Assembly (NCBI GenBank): GCA_013397695.1
Contig: VYZI01000067.1
Span: 1,071,619-1,135,618 of the forward strand
Direction of reading: 5' to 3'
From: Centropus unirufus
Taxonomy: Eukaryota; Chordata; Aves; Cuculiformes; Centropidae
Length of the DNA stretch: 64,000 nt
Below, piece after piece: positions 21,838-33,691 of this stretch. The stretch's first letter is position 1; every line of letters begins with the position of its first letter. Position numbers and translations under genes: made by a program. The notes beneath the pieces are model-generated. The model saw only the letters and a list, made by a program, of their open reading frames with translations, had not been told where the DNA came from and ran no database searches.

Positions 21838-24443
21838 CTGGAATGGAGGAACCCAGGGAGATAACATCACAAAATGCAAAGTACAGACTGAAAAATCAAC
21901 TGTGTTTCTGCCTCCTTGGATTGCAATGGGACCCCAATTGTTTCAAAAGGGTTTATTCTTAAGTGGAAAAAGTATTCACAAGTAGATAAATTTGGACATG
22001 ATGCTCAGAACCATATCCTGAGAAGGTGTGCACTTAGGCAACAGAGCTCAGATTGGAGTCAGCCTTTGCCTTCCTCTGGGAATAACATGCCTTGAGAATT
22101 TAAGGAAGAAGTGGGATGTGAGAAGCTATGGCCTGAAGATCACAGGAATTGTATGTTGTGTTGAAGGAGCAAATTAAGGATTAGAGAAAAATAACTAACG
22201 AGGAAATTTTTTTTTAGAAATTATCACCTAATTTAAACTTTTTAAGAAGTTCCTAAAAGGTGTCACACATCTGTGACTCCCAGAAGCTTCAAAAGGAACG
22301 AGAAGTTGTTAGATCCAATAAGAAATGCTACAGTATCTTTCCTTGCAATTCCCACCCTATTTTGCCTAGCAAGATGAATCTCCTGGGGACTGCAGAAAAG
22401 ATTTTCATGAAGTTTCAAATTGGATTTCCCAAATAAGAGGGGCCAGATCAATACAGGATTAGTCTTCTGAGAAGTACTCAAGGTTTTGGAAACTATTCAA
22501 GAAGCATCAAACATTTATCCTTTGTAATTAAGCATAATTCCAATGAGAGACTGTTTTTGTAAACATTTTATATCCCTGCTATATTTTCAGCTAAAAAGAT
22601 GTATCATATCCCACGAATTATATTTAAAATAGGTCATTTAGGACACTACAATAAAGTCAGGCATTTTCACTGAACAACTGAAAACATTCCAAAAGCAATA
22701 TTGTTGTACTAAACAATATCTGAAAATCTCCGTAGAAAATTGGTGTGTTTATTCTGGAATCTCTTTGATGATCTTCTGTGTCATTTCTATCCACTCCTTC
22801 CATATAGATTGCAGGGAATTGCTGCAGAAAATAGCATATAACTGCTTTGCAGACAAGCCACTGGAATTTGAATAGAAATCACTACAGAATTAGCAGAGAT
22901 TTTTTCTCTCGAAATTTTATACGATATTACTGAAAGGGCAGTTGGGTCAGAAAGTATAATGTCAGGTACACTTGGACAGATTTAACCTGTCCTTCCAGAA
23001 CATGATGAATCGGTTATGCCTTCATTTTCATCATTTTGGGAAGAGATATATCTAGCTAGAATAGATGGGAAAATATTATACTCCAAAGAGAAGAGTAAAT
23101 TAATACTAAAGATAAGATTAAAACAGTGAAACAACAGTAAAATCTCTCTTGGCTTTGGAAGGTGCTGCATGAGGCTTATGCTGAACATGTCTGAAAACTC
23201 AGCCCCAAATGTTGTAAGTCCTTGATGTTAGATTTTTCTTTTATATTCTGCTGCCTTGGGTGACATATCCACTTCTTCCCTTTCATCTCATATTTGGCCC
23301 CATCTGCTGGGCAATGCAAAAGAAAATAGGGAAAAACGCTACACTTTCGGGGGGGGGGGGAATACTTTAGGGAGAAGTATGGAAGGTGCTCCCTGAAGGC
23401 AAATAAAAGAGAGTTTAAATCAGTAGAAGTCCCCTGGGTCCAGATTAATGCTCACTGACAACAACCTATCTTCACCTCGATTGCATGAGATATGTTCAGT
23501 TCATCATATTAGTGAAGTTAATCAGTGAATTATTGACATTCATTGAAATTTGCGATCTTACAGTTTTCAAAAATGTATATCATACTAATAGATTCTTTCT
23601 GAAGCTAATGAAGCAACTCAATATTGCAGCAGCTGGCGTGGGACTGAGGTATATCTTCTATACAATAATCTCTATGCAAGAAGCTTCCCTCCTTGGTGGG
23701 GCCCCCTTATCGGCAGTGGCCATCACTAAAGCAGGTAACCAAAAATTGTTTCCAATGATGTTTTTTAAGCAGATGAAAAAAATTCAGACACTGAAAGTAT
23801 GAAGTCTTGAGATAAAAATGAGAATGGGTTTAATTTATTGGACAACTGTATTCTCCTTTTGTCCCATACTTTCTTAAGAAATATGCAAAATTTGCTGTGG
23901 GAAAGTAAATATATTTTATATGCCTTGTGCCCAGTCTTTCTGCAATAAAACCCAATTTCCTATCGAGAAACTGTTTTGATGAGAGATTTGCAAGCAGCCC
24001 ACTGTACTTAGGAAATATATTGGAATCCAAAGTCCTATCTAGGTTTCTTGTGAACTAGTCTCCAAGGTCTCTTACTGCATTATTATTTTCTGGGGAACTC
24101 TCTTTCGGTGAGTAACTGTCTCTCAAAGTATTTTACGGCAAATATATTAGTTCACAATTTTTCAGATGGAATTACATTTGTTTTGGCTTCTATGACATAA
24201 ATCAAATATCCCTGAGAAATAAAATAGTCAAACCATGATAAGTTTAGCTAACAAAATTTGGATAGTGATGTCCATGTTTCAGACTCACTACTTACAGAGA
24301 AGGTTGTTTTTATGAACTGTTTGGGATTTTATGTAATTAAAAACTGTCAAACAATATGCTGTGGGAGTAAAGGATTTATTTCAGTTAGGGAGTTTGACCA
24401 GATTACTGATTTAGTTGCTGAATTAAAGGCATATGTACAATAC
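21838..24443 (-). other. VTG1 intron 6
   Basis: About 2.6 kb of intronic DNA with a G12 run; otherwise nothing recognised. Confidence 0.8.
23349..23360. repeat. G12 homopolymer in VTG1 intron 6
   Basis: Twelve consecutive G on the plus strand. A run of this kind is prone to sequencing-length error. Confidence 0.85.
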
Positions 24444-24595
24444 CTTGCTTCTACTATAGCATTTCCTCCGGTTATCTCATTGAAGGGTGCAAACTGGTAG
24501 ATTTCCTCAACATCAGCTTGTGTAATCATAGCTTCATTATGGGTGTATTTAATTTTGTAATTGTAAGTAGCAGTTGCTCGGGAATTCTTGTTACT
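24444..24595 (-). CDS. VTG1: VTG1 exon 6
   Basis: A 152-nt open exon, phase 0 in and phase 2 out (GCA AG|GTATTG). It encodes a segment with YNYKIKYT, EEIYQFAPFNE and NAIVEAR, matching the family landmarks Y.yk, .h.f.PFNE and EAR. The acceptor is AAAG rather than CAG, but the phase and length fit. Confidence 0.9.
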
Positions 24596-25276
24596 CTTTA
24601 GAATGTAAAAAAGCAAACAAAAATAATAAAGAAAACATGAAATCACTGAACTTTTAATTTCAGTGACTAGGAACTATCATATCACCTGCTTCAACTCATG
24701 TCTTTTCCAGGCTGTTTTGTTCCTTGACCAGATGAGCGCTTTATGTGAATTCTGTGCATACACTTCCATGGGAGGAGGTCAGGCATGCTGCCTGTCTCCA
24801 TTACTTTTACTGCTAAGAAATGTTAGCTGTTTTTCCCCTTTCCCAAATAGAAGTAATTGGTTATTCCCTTGAGAAGAAGGCACATTTTCTGGGGAGAGCA
24901 GCAGAGTAAGCCACATGATTTCTTATTTAAAATAGGATTATAATAAGATGCAGCAGTACCTATCTTGAACTGCAGAAACTGGACATTATGACTGTTTTAT
25001 ACTCCACAGAGAAGGTGAATTAACACATGCTGATAATGAATTCTTTCCAAATCAACCAGTTCAAGCTAGTTGAAGTGTGTCTGTAGTATATTACAGTGTG
25101 CAGCACAGACCTCTGCTGCTCTGTGTATCCAATTTTCATACAGAAAGAAAATGGTGATACAGAAGATCTGGCTCCTCTCTCATTTTAAGAGCAAAAAGGC
25201 AAGAGATAACATGGACGCCAAATGAATCCCTGTATATAAATGCAAAATGCGTGTATATAATATCACTCTAACTTAC

Positions 25277-25438
25277 CTGCTGGCAGGAATGGCATGGGTA
25301 AGTGTAGGATGAACCCGTGACCATTTGAACTTTCTCTTCACAACTATTCAGGTCCTTGGATTTAGTCACATAGACAATGCTTGCTCTCTTGTTTTCCTGG
25401 ATTGCATACGTTGTGTTGCAAATACCTCCGATCCCAGC
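25277..25438 (-). CDS. VTG1: VTG1 exon 5, with putative receptor-binding segment
   Basis: A 162-nt (54-codon) open exon with CAG acceptor and GTAAGT donor. It starts AGIGGICNTTY, where GICxTxY is the conserved vitellogenin motif with a disulphide cysteine. YVTKSKDLNSCEEKV follows and aligns with the conserved TKTKDLNxC segment implicated in oocyte receptor binding in fish vitellogenins. It ends YPCHSCQQ. Function is inferred from the family; nothing here is damaged. Confidence 0.92.
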
Positions 25439-27604
25439 CTGTAAAAAATGAGAACGTGATCAGAGATACAAAAAGTTTAATCAACTACCCACATCACTTG
25501 GTTAATTCTGTATTTTCAAAATTACTGATAGCAATAAGTGCTTTTTTTTAATTTATGGCACTCTCCAGAAGCAAAATTGGGATGACTGTTCCTGTCATCT
25601 CTTTTTCAAATGTACGGTTTTCCAGTGAGCCAAATCAGAGTTTCACTGAGAGAACTAAAATTCTCAAGAGTTTCACTGAGACAAGATTTGGAGCTTTAGA
25701 AAAGGTGAGCAACAATTTCCAGCTTGACCTATTGATTATGAAATATGGTTAAAGGAATATTCACAAAATGTGCCAAAATAATTGGTTCAGTCAGAATAAA
25801 ATCTCAATGGCAAAGTATTTTAAGGATGGAGATGACATTCTACCCCCAAAACGTGCTTTTATAGACAGCTTATACATGCTTATGGATCAGCCGTTGCAAT
25901 ATCAGATGATCTGTCACAATCTGAACTGTGATAAGTAAAAAGCATTTCAGGACAGCAGAGTTTTGAGTGTGGATTTTCTCGAGTTTGCAATTTTAGCTCA
26001 GATCTTCAATAATATATCAAAGCATATATATTTATAAGAGCTCTTAAATCTTCTCAGGCAGTAAGGAGATTTTTGAAGAGGAAAGTATTTGATTGCATTT
26101 TAGGAGAAAGGGTTATTTTCACGAGGTTTTTTTATTGTTATTGATAGCATAGACACTAGAGAGAGCAGCTCTGGGCTATGTCAGAACACCAAACTGGTGA
26201 TGTGGTGGCTGGGAGGGAAGACACACACACTTCATCTTTAGTTTAACAGTATTTCTGAAGACACTGTGGCTTTGGTAAGGGCTAGAAATAAGAATTGCCC
26301 AAGCTCTCTTAAAGACTTGCACTCCGTAAATACAGATGTGGGGCTCCTCTGCTGACTGTAGGATGTGGTAGAGATATTTAGACTTTGAATGGGAATGTCC
26401 AGCCTATCGGGGTCAGTGGAATGAAGCAGCTAGGCTCCTCTCCAGCTGGACTTTTTAGCTGTGTGCAGTTCATGGCGAGCTCAGATGCCCTCACGCCACA
26501 CTCTGCGAGACGTGGTGGACACTTTCCCAGGTTAGTCCTTTAAACCTCTCTGCAGGGACTAATAACTCTTATCTTCCTTTATGGAGTGGCTCGAGATTGT
26601 CAAGCATGAGTGCCAATGTTCATTAATCAGCTACTGTCTGAGGGAAGCAAAAAAACTTGGAAACGATTCTAGGAAGTGAAGTAACATATATTGCTCAGCA
26701 GCGAGATTAGGACATATTGCTAAATGAATTAGAAAGAATGAAGATATAAAACTAGATATGAGAAAATATTGCTGCAGAATATGTGACACTCCCACCCGAG
26801 TTTTTATGTTCAAACGGCAGTGTGAAAATATTAAATCATGTAGTTCCTTTCCCAGAAACAAATCTCTTCACATAAAAATACATTCTTAAAAAAATTAAAG
26901 TTACTCTGGTCTGCATTTTCAATAAAAATAACATGAAAGTATAATCATTTCAAGGGTTTTGCTGATGTCTGAATTGAATGTAGTCTAATCAATGTAAATA
27001 TGGTTTTGCAAAAAATACATACAGCGCAATTTCTGAGGTGAATAGTAATATCAGATGATTTACCTCGACTAAGATATTAAAACCTGAAAAACAGTGGAAA
27101 TTCCAATAGAGAATCAACGGCAACTGTCAAAGCTATTACTGTAATGTCACGGCATGTACAGCATTTTCCTCCTAAAAGAGCAGCTAGAAGAGATTAAGGT
27201 ACATATGATTGGTAGAAAAGTCAAATTACTGCTATTTTAGCTTTAATATTGCACTGTATTAAGCTTGTTTTAATGCAGTATTCAAATTTTATGTAGGCTT
27301 CAGTTTTCAGTTTACTTTCTGTAGAATCACAAGACAGGATTTCAGGGTCTAATATTGAAAATACATTTTCTGAAAGACTTTGATCAGCCATATTAAAAAT
27401 CTGCTATTCTATTGTCCTGTTTAGCTAGAGCTCTATCAGGTATTGTTTCATAAGAGCAACTTAATCATGATTTCACAAGCTTAGGTTTTTATTGTTAGTG
27501 AAGTTTATGTCAAGGATAAATTCAGAAAGTGAGGTAGAAGAATCTGAAGAGAAGGTTTATTAATTTAGAAAGCAACCACAAAGGCCAAAACAAAAAAATC
27601 TCAC
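25439..27604 (-). other. VTG1 intron 4
   Basis: About 2.2 kb. A short direct repeat (gagtttcactgag twice, 25,639-25,681) is the only structure I noticed. Confidence 0.78.
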
Positions 27605-27856
27605 CTCCTGCAAACTGTATGAATTCTGCATCTTCTTTAAACTCAGCTCCAGCATATTCAGAGCCCCTCTGTAGATGTTCAGACCATCATCCGAGACAGA
27701 ATCAGGAGCCCTAAGGTTTCCAACATGGCCATTGCTATACTCGAACTTGATGGGATTGCTAAGTTGCCCGGTTAGTACCTGGGTCAGTTTGAGTGACCGA
27801 GTGAACAAGGTTGTAGGCCAGACACCATTGTACTCTGCTGCTTCGATTGAGTGTAT
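27605..27856 (-). CDS. VTG1: VTG1 exon 4, N-sheet of lipovitellin
   Basis: A 252-nt (84-codon) open exon with a CTAG acceptor and GAG|GTGAGA donor, phase 0 at both ends. Key residues are EYNGVWP near the start, KFEYSNG in the middle and NIYRGALNMLEL followed by SLQE at the end. These are standard landmarks of the vitellogenin/apoB N-terminal domain (EYNG.WP, FEYS.G, N..RG.LN). Confidence 0.92.
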
Positions 27857-30296
27857 CTAGAACAAAGGGGTCATATAACTCCTCTTCAATTTTTTCAGTT
27901 ACCTTTTTTTGCATGCACATAGATTGGGAGCTTTACTCACATGAAAAACACACTTTTAAATAACAAAGGGAAAACTTAAATGTTGTCATTTAACGTAGCT
28001 AGTATTGATGTACATATTTCTATATATAAAAGGAAAGAGACTGATGCAAATGACTGTGATATTTCCACAGATGCTGCGCTCTGTTCTGTTTCATAGATAA
28101 TCCATATTGCAAAAGGTTGACTTGTATGAAGAAATGAGCCAGAGAAGAGCCACATGAAGCAGGTTGCTACCCAAAAGTAGCATGAAAGATCTGCAGGAAA
28201 TTGCAGGAGGAAGTTAATGTTGTATAAAGCATCATTAACTCCCGTTGTGAACTCGGTCGTCTCCCTCGCTGGGGTCACAGAACACAGACAGCAGTCAGAA
28301 ACTAATAACAGTGTGGCCGCTGGGCCAGCCAGATAGTCGTAATTAGTTTGAGCAGTGGAGAGCAGATTACGAAAATTGTCCTTCCCTCTATGTTTTGCTG
28401 CGGAGCTGAAAGCCCAGGCACTGTCGCCCAACCCCGCTCTGCACTTCACACTCCAGCCTCAACCTGGGGCACATCCAAGTAAGTAGAAAGTTGTGCTAAA
28501 CTATGCATAACTCGAATGATTTCTGCCCCGTGGGAACGGGGCATGTTTAGCTTAGTTTCTCAGAGGACCCTTCCCTTCTATATATTTTGACAATTTAAAG
28601 AGACTTTTCTCTGACACCTCAGGCTGGCGATGTGATGGAAGACATGGATTAATTTCTCAAAACGCCACACAACCTAAATCCTCATACAGCAAATCGCTTG
28701 AGACTGCACTTTCATATTTATTTTTGTTATTGTTGGTGGAGATCACTGCCAACCCCAGTAACTGAAGCTTACAGAGGAAGCTGTTGTGGAGCAAATCCCT
28801 CATGCTGCCTCTTGGACATGCTTCTGGCATATTGCATATAGGCGGGTTTGGGACTGTTCTGCAGGGTCAGGGCGAGGTAGTTTTCCCCAGCCCTCAGGGC
28901 CCAGTCAGGACTTATGCCGTCTGCAAATTTTTGAACACAGCTGGCAATTCTTACTTGTGGGTTTGCGATGAAAAAATTGTCAGCTGGAAACCGCTCGGGG
29001 AACACAGCTTTTTGCTTGGGCTGAATGTGAAGTAGTAGGCTACAGATGAAAGATTAATTCCCCGAACCATACCTCCAAACTGCCTAATTTAAATATAACA
29101 GCAGCAAAATAAACTTCTCCCAGAGCAGAATGGAATAAATGTATCACTACCTTTTGCTTAGAACTTGCCCCAAAATATTGTGATTTTTTTTTCTATTTCC
29201 TTCTTTTTTTTCTTACCTGAAATTCTTTCTGTATTTATTTTGAAAAGAAAACTTTCTCCCAAAGCATTAGGGCAGGTGAAGCACTTTCTGGAAGGTTTTA
29301 GGGAATTACAGTCAATTTTTGGTGGACTCATGCTGGCACACCAAGAGCTGTTTGGGGAGGATTGGGGTAGTTGTGGGGCAAAGACAAGGCTGGTCTCTGC
29401 CAAGGAAGCACTTTACTCCCCAGTTCAGAAGTATAGCTCTTATTTTCTTTTTTTTTTTTTTAGAAAATAAAATCCAGCCATTTGCAAAGGTCATGGAAAA
29501 ACAATTATTTCCTGTCTAGATCTCTAATAATTTGAACTTATAAATGTACCTAGTAACGGAAGGCTAATTCAGGCTGGAAGTCTACAGCATTTAGAGGCAT
29601 TTATCAGACAGTCACCAGTCTTTTTAATCTGCAGTTTTCAATTTGCTAAATAAAAGCTTTTAAAAAGATCATTTTTCTTCCACATGTTCAGAAGACTAAG
29701 TGGAGTTTGTGTAAAGCAATTGAGGGCTGCGTTTCAATACATTCATTAGAAGCACATATAGGCTTCTGTTAAAGGTAAAGTGATTTTCACATAATCAAAA
29801 CTCCCAGTAATTACTCAGCATGTAGTAAAAATATACACCTGAGGATGACAAAGAATGTCATTTGAGACCCTGTAGAAAAAGAAGCCACTAGATGACATTA
29901 ATTATGCTAAATATTGAATCACATCCAGCTACTGTTGTATGTTTTATTGCCTTTCATTTGCTGGTTACGAAATCAGTTGATTAAATAATCCTAGGTTGTA
30001 CAGTTTGGAACAATTGGATTGATCCAGTAATAAATTATTGTGCACATCTAATTACATTCCATTGTCTCCCTGACCACAAAGCAGGAGAAATCCTTCAAGC
30101 CCAAGGTTGGCTAGAGCTGAGAATTACCTGGCAAAGTGCAAATAGAATTTAGGACACTACCTAAAAAAATATAGTGTTAGTTACATTCTCCCTGGGTAAG
30201 CACAACATATGATGAAACTCAATTACTTTCCAAAAGCTTAAAAGGAAGTGAAATATGAAGAAAATTTTACCTTTCAAATGCAATATATTTTCTTAC
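27857..30296 (-). other. VTG1 intron 3
   Basis: About 2.4 kb. The part at 28,170-28,460 is richer in GC and CpG than its surroundings and carries a 157-codon chance-looking open frame on the minus strand; the rest is AT-rich and featureless. Confidence 0.75.
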
Positions 30297-30448
30297 CCTA
30301 ATAAGACAAAGTTTTGGCCCAATACCACTAATTTCCACTTTACTATTTATCCTCATTCCAGCTCTTGCAAGTCCTTTCTCTGAAAGTCCACTGAGAAGCA
30401 CAATTTTATAATTAAACGTAGAAACCTTGTTTTCACTGAAATTAGGCT
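30297..30448 (-). CDS. VTG1: VTG1 exon 3, start of lipovitellin N-terminal domain
   Basis: This 152-nt exon is fully open. The Gln codon is split with exon 2 and reads QPNFSENKV; later residues include LSGLSEKGLARAG and SKVEISGIG, which match the first strands of the vitellogenin N-sheet and resemble VTG1 more than VTG2. The donor is AGG|GTAAG, phase 0. Confidence 0.9.
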
Positions 30449-30670
30449 CTGAAAAGAAATAGTTCACATAAAACATTATGGAGACTGTACAGAACATATT
30501 GAAGTACCTACTTTAGAATGTATGAAAAAAAAGATGAATTTGTTCAGTTTTGTATTGTGCTTGAACAAAATTAGGTGTTGTAAAATTATATTAAACATTG
30601 ATATACTTTTCAGATTCTATTTTGATTTTCACTTATTATAATTATATTAGCTAATAGGAAAATTACTTAC

Positions 30671-30691
30671 GGTAATTAAGATACTGGCTCC
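30671..30691 (-). CDS. VTG1: VTG1 exon 2, 21-bp micro-exon
   Basis: A 21-nt exon flanked by a pyrimidine-rich tract with CAG acceptor and a GTAAGT donor. It encodes GSQYLNY across phase-1 junctions, completing the signal peptide (cleavage probably near Ser-Gln) and starting the mature chain. A 21-bp second exon is a hallmark of vertebrate vitellogenin genes, and gene finders often miss it. Confidence 0.9.
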
Positions 30692-30988
30692 CTGAAAGAA
30701 AAGGAAAAAAAAAAAAAGAGACATGAAATGACCAAGTAAGAAAAAGAAACAACCCAATGTGTTAATATATTATAGTAGGAAAGGCTATGGCATAACTCTA
30801 ATTAACTTTACTTCTAGTTCAACACATAGCTAAAAGCCATTTTTCCCCCCAAAACAAAAAGAAATTCATAAAATAATATTTTTTGGTAAAATTTTACAGT
30901 TCATGTTTGTAAATGAACTGTATTCCGATTCTGAAGCCTTTTCCTGAATCTGTTATTTTATATTTGTCAAAGCAGGTAAGTTACTTAC

Positions 30989-31041
30989 CGACCAAGGTTA
31001 AAACCAGGGCAAATATCAAGACCCTCATGATGGGAATAAAG
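30989..31041 (-). CDS. VTG1: VTG1 exon 1: short 5' UTR, start codon, signal peptide
   Basis: The ATG is at 31028-31026 and the coding part is 40 nt, ending at a GTAAGT donor. It encodes MRVLIFALVLTLV plus the first base of a Gly codon, a typical hydrophobic secretion signal that closely resembles bird vitellogenin signal peptides. The 5' UTR is taken as about 13 nt because a TATA box lies at 31067-31073 and bird vitellogenin leaders are this short. The exact start of transcription is inferred. Confidence 0.88.
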
Positions 31042-31064
31042 TAAAGGTGAACATGCTGGATTCT

Positions 31065-31075
31065 ACTATATAAAG
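31065..31075 (-). promoter_or_regulatory. VTG1 TATA box
   Basis: On the minus strand the sequence CCTTTATATAG lies about 39-45 bases upstream of the VTG1 start codon, which puts transcription start near 31041 and gives a leader of 10-15 nt. Other bird vitellogenin genes share this layout. Confidence 0.75.
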
Positions 31076-31112
31076 GCATGTGCTATCACATGTTTCTTTT
31101 GGCATGTCTGTT

Positions 31113-31123
31113 TGACAAATAAG
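31113..31123 (-). promoter_or_regulatory. FOXA/HNF3-like site in the VTG1 proximal promoter
   Basis: Minus strand CTTATTTGTCA contains TATTTGT, which fits the forkhead core TRTTTRY, about 75 bases upstream of the inferred start. Liver-enriched forkhead factors act on vitellogenin promoters. The motif is short and this is inference. Confidence 0.35.
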
Positions 31124-32621
31124 GGCATTTTAGAATGTGTATTGATCAATCAAAAAATAAACATTTCTCAGGTCATGAATGCAGACAACTTCAAATTGTC
31201 TCTTGTTTTCCACTTACTTTGAATATGAAATGAAGATTTCATTTTCCAATATACCTTGCTTGCTATTTTTTCCCAATTTCTCCACATTGCAGGTATATAG
31301 TAAAACAACACTTAACATTTAATATGAAATAAAAAGATTTGTTGTCATAACTGAAAAAAAAAATCAGCTTTTCTCCAGTCATGTCTTCAGTCTTTAGATA
31401 ATCTGCCCTTACTAAGGGTCACAGCTCTGGAGACATACCTTGCTCTGTCACATTGAAACTACTTTTAGAGGAGAATTTGTGATTTGTGATCACAGATTTA
31501 GAACTGAGATACCTTAGAGCTTATAGGTATGCATTGAGAAACTGTCTTTTCATAGTATCTACTTATGGTTGTCTTTGCAAACAGACCTTGCTACTCACAC
31601 CTGAGAAGACAAATTTTATCTGTATAACCTTCATATAAGTTTCTGGCTAGTTGTCAAGATTTATACTATGAAAACAGAAGGGAAATGAATTCCTTTGTTT
31701 ATGAGATGAATCTAATAAAAAATGAGTTACATTTCCAGAAGGATCTCAGTGAGTTTGGAGTGTCAAATCCTTCTCAGTGGATTCTCACAGAGCTTTGCCT
31801 TTGCTTTGGTTGCTGCCACTCTTGGGAAGAAAAAATACCCAGAATTTCCCCCTTGTAGTAATAACATTTAGCCAATCCTTAGTAAAGTAAGTCAGGAGGG
31901 AGGTTGCTCCCTAACTTCAGTTATACATGTTTTTTGCAAGTGTTTAACATTTATTTTGAATTTAAACTTGTCTTTTGGTCAAATGGTAAATTAAATATCA
32001 TGTAAAAAGCCCACCTGGGTATGAAGGTTACTGAAGGGGCAGGAACGAGAGCTCAGGAATGTGCATCCGGTATTTCCTCTAGGCTGTGAAAGGTACAACA
32101 CAGTTGTAAGTAATTAACATAGGCAGCCAGCCAGCCTCTATCCTTCAGGAGGAGAACAAGGCTTTCTCAGCTGTTGTTATTCATCAAGGAGGGAAATGGT
32201 GAAACCTGGGCGTGGGTCCTGAGGTCTCCACCTTTGGGCCTGAGAATGTATTTACTGCAGGCCCCACCAAATATTCTCTTTATGCAATTACTTCATTTAC
32301 ACGGAGTGATGACACTTGACTGAGGAGCAATGAAGTTTATTATTGTGGCACCAATGCACTTGAGCTGGAGTCAGGGTTGTATCTGCATGAACTCCTCCAC
32401 TCCACTGAGGCTCTCCACAGCCGTGCTGGCCAAACAAACAGGGGAAAGGCAGAGGTCAAACCAAGGCTGTCTTGTTTTGGTATCTTTGCTACTGATACCT
32501 CCAGAAATGTTGAGAATTATAATATCACAACTGGCTTTCATAAATGGAAAGATAGGCAGCCAGATAGTTAGTCTTCCTTGAAATGAAACATCTGACTAGT
32601 ATAATATGTAAAACTACGTTG
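31124..32621. other. VTG1 5' flank
   Basis: No exon seen. Single GGTCA half-sites occur (for example near 31,171 and 31,418), but no good palindromic oestrogen response element is present in this first 1.5 kb. Confidence 0.65.
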
Positions 32622-33045
32622 AATCATAGAATTGGAGAAGACTGCTAAGATCTTCATGTCGAGCTGTCAGACCAAAGACACCGTGCCTACTAAACCATGT
32701 CCCAAAGTGCCATGTCTACATGCTTTTTGAATATCTGCAGGGAAGTAGACTTCACCACTTCCCTGGGTATCCTGTTTCAATGCTTCATCACTCTTTCCAT
32801 TAACATTTTTTCCCAGCATTCAATGTAAACCTCCCCTGACACTATCCAAACCCATTTCCTCTTGCTCTCTCACTTGTTGCTTGGGGGAAGAAATCAACAT
32901 CCAACTTGCTACAACCTCCTTCCAGGAAGCTGTAGAGACTGATAAGGCCTGCCCCAGCCTCCTCTTCTCCTGGCTAAATGATCCCAGTTCCTCTCCCTGC
33001 TCCTTATAAGACTTGTTCTCCAGACCCATCACCGGCTTTGTTGCC
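32622..33045 (-). mobile_element. CR1 LINE 3' fragment 1.6 kb upstream of VTG1
   Basis: It begins with the reverse of the CR1 tail (gaatcatagaattggagaag), then accaccttccctgg-like and caacctccttccagg-like words and ctcctggctaaatgatcccag, in the order expected for a minus-strand CR1. An ORF across it is not meaningful. Confidence 0.85.
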
Positions 33046-33666
33046 ATAGGACATAGGAACTTTTACAAGAGAGTAATAATTGAGGTTTTGGTCCACTGTG
33101 GTTCAGATGGCAAAAAATTAAGTGCACATGGAATTTCCTTGGTGTTTTCTTCTAGGGTGCTAACTAATGTGTGTGACACAACGAGATGCACCGTATTTGT
33201 GGCCTCTCTGAAATTCTGTGGCATACTCCTGCTGACATATACGCACTGTCAAATGTAGTTAGAAATATATTACAGTCACATTTTTTGCGGTCAGAATGGA
33301 AATACATGCACAACATCAGCGTAATACTATCAGCAGTAACACGTAAAACTCTCTTGCTTTGGTAACTCTGCTTTTATGGCATTGCTCACCAGTGTTACAG
33401 CTTGACCTCTGGAGTAATATTGTGCTGTTGTGCTGAGAAACCCACACTTCTACAGGACAGAATTTACAAGAATATAGATATCTTAACAGCTATGTAATTG
33501 AGACTACTAATATAAGCATTGTTATTAACAGCATATTGAAATAATGCCACTTTTCAAGTTGTATAAAAGGTGTTGTAATTAAGGTGTAACATGAATAGAG
33601 TTGTGCTAACTGGATAGTGAAAATACTGCATTTCTTTTTTTAATGGGGAACCCTGACTCTAAGCTT

Positions 33667-33691
33667 GCAATCAGCAAGCCTAGCTGATTGC
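33667..33691. repeat. 9-bp stem, 7-nt loop hairpin
   Basis: GCAATCAGC, seven bases, then GCTGATTGC: a perfect short hairpin in intergenic DNA. No T-run follows and no function is implied. Confidence 0.6.

Larger units (their letters stand above)
1..31041 (-). pseudogene. VTG1: Vitellogenin 1 gene, exons 1-23 (5' part), probably disrupted
   Basis: Egg-yolk precursor, a secreted phospholipoglycoprotein of the large lipid transfer protein family. Twenty-three exons can be chained from the ATG at 31028 to the phosvitin exon ending at 298, all with matching phases once four single-base errors are allowed for. Together they represent about 1310 codons of a protein that is about 1900 residues in birds. 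Domains in order: signal peptide, vitellogenin N-terminal lipid-transport domain (exons 3 to about 14), open beta-sheet regions (about exons 14-21), phosvitin (exons 22-23). The C-terminal part lies beyond base 1. VTG1 rather than VTG2 or VTG3 is inferred from remembered similarity at the N-terminus, exons 20-22 and the early phosvitin exon; VTG3 is the main alternative. Damage: frame errors in exons 10, 11, 15, 17, an AA instead of AG acceptor at exon 14 and a TGA in exon 22. Short introns not listed separately hold nothing I recognised. Confidence 0.9.

Noticed and set aside
27976..28449. 157-codon minus-strand open frame in intron 3
   Set aside because: No family recognised, no splice context, overlaps an intron with good boundaries; probably chance.
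31113..32621. Palindromic oestrogen response element in the proximal promoter
   Set aside because: Only half-sites with poor second arms (three or more mismatches) are present.
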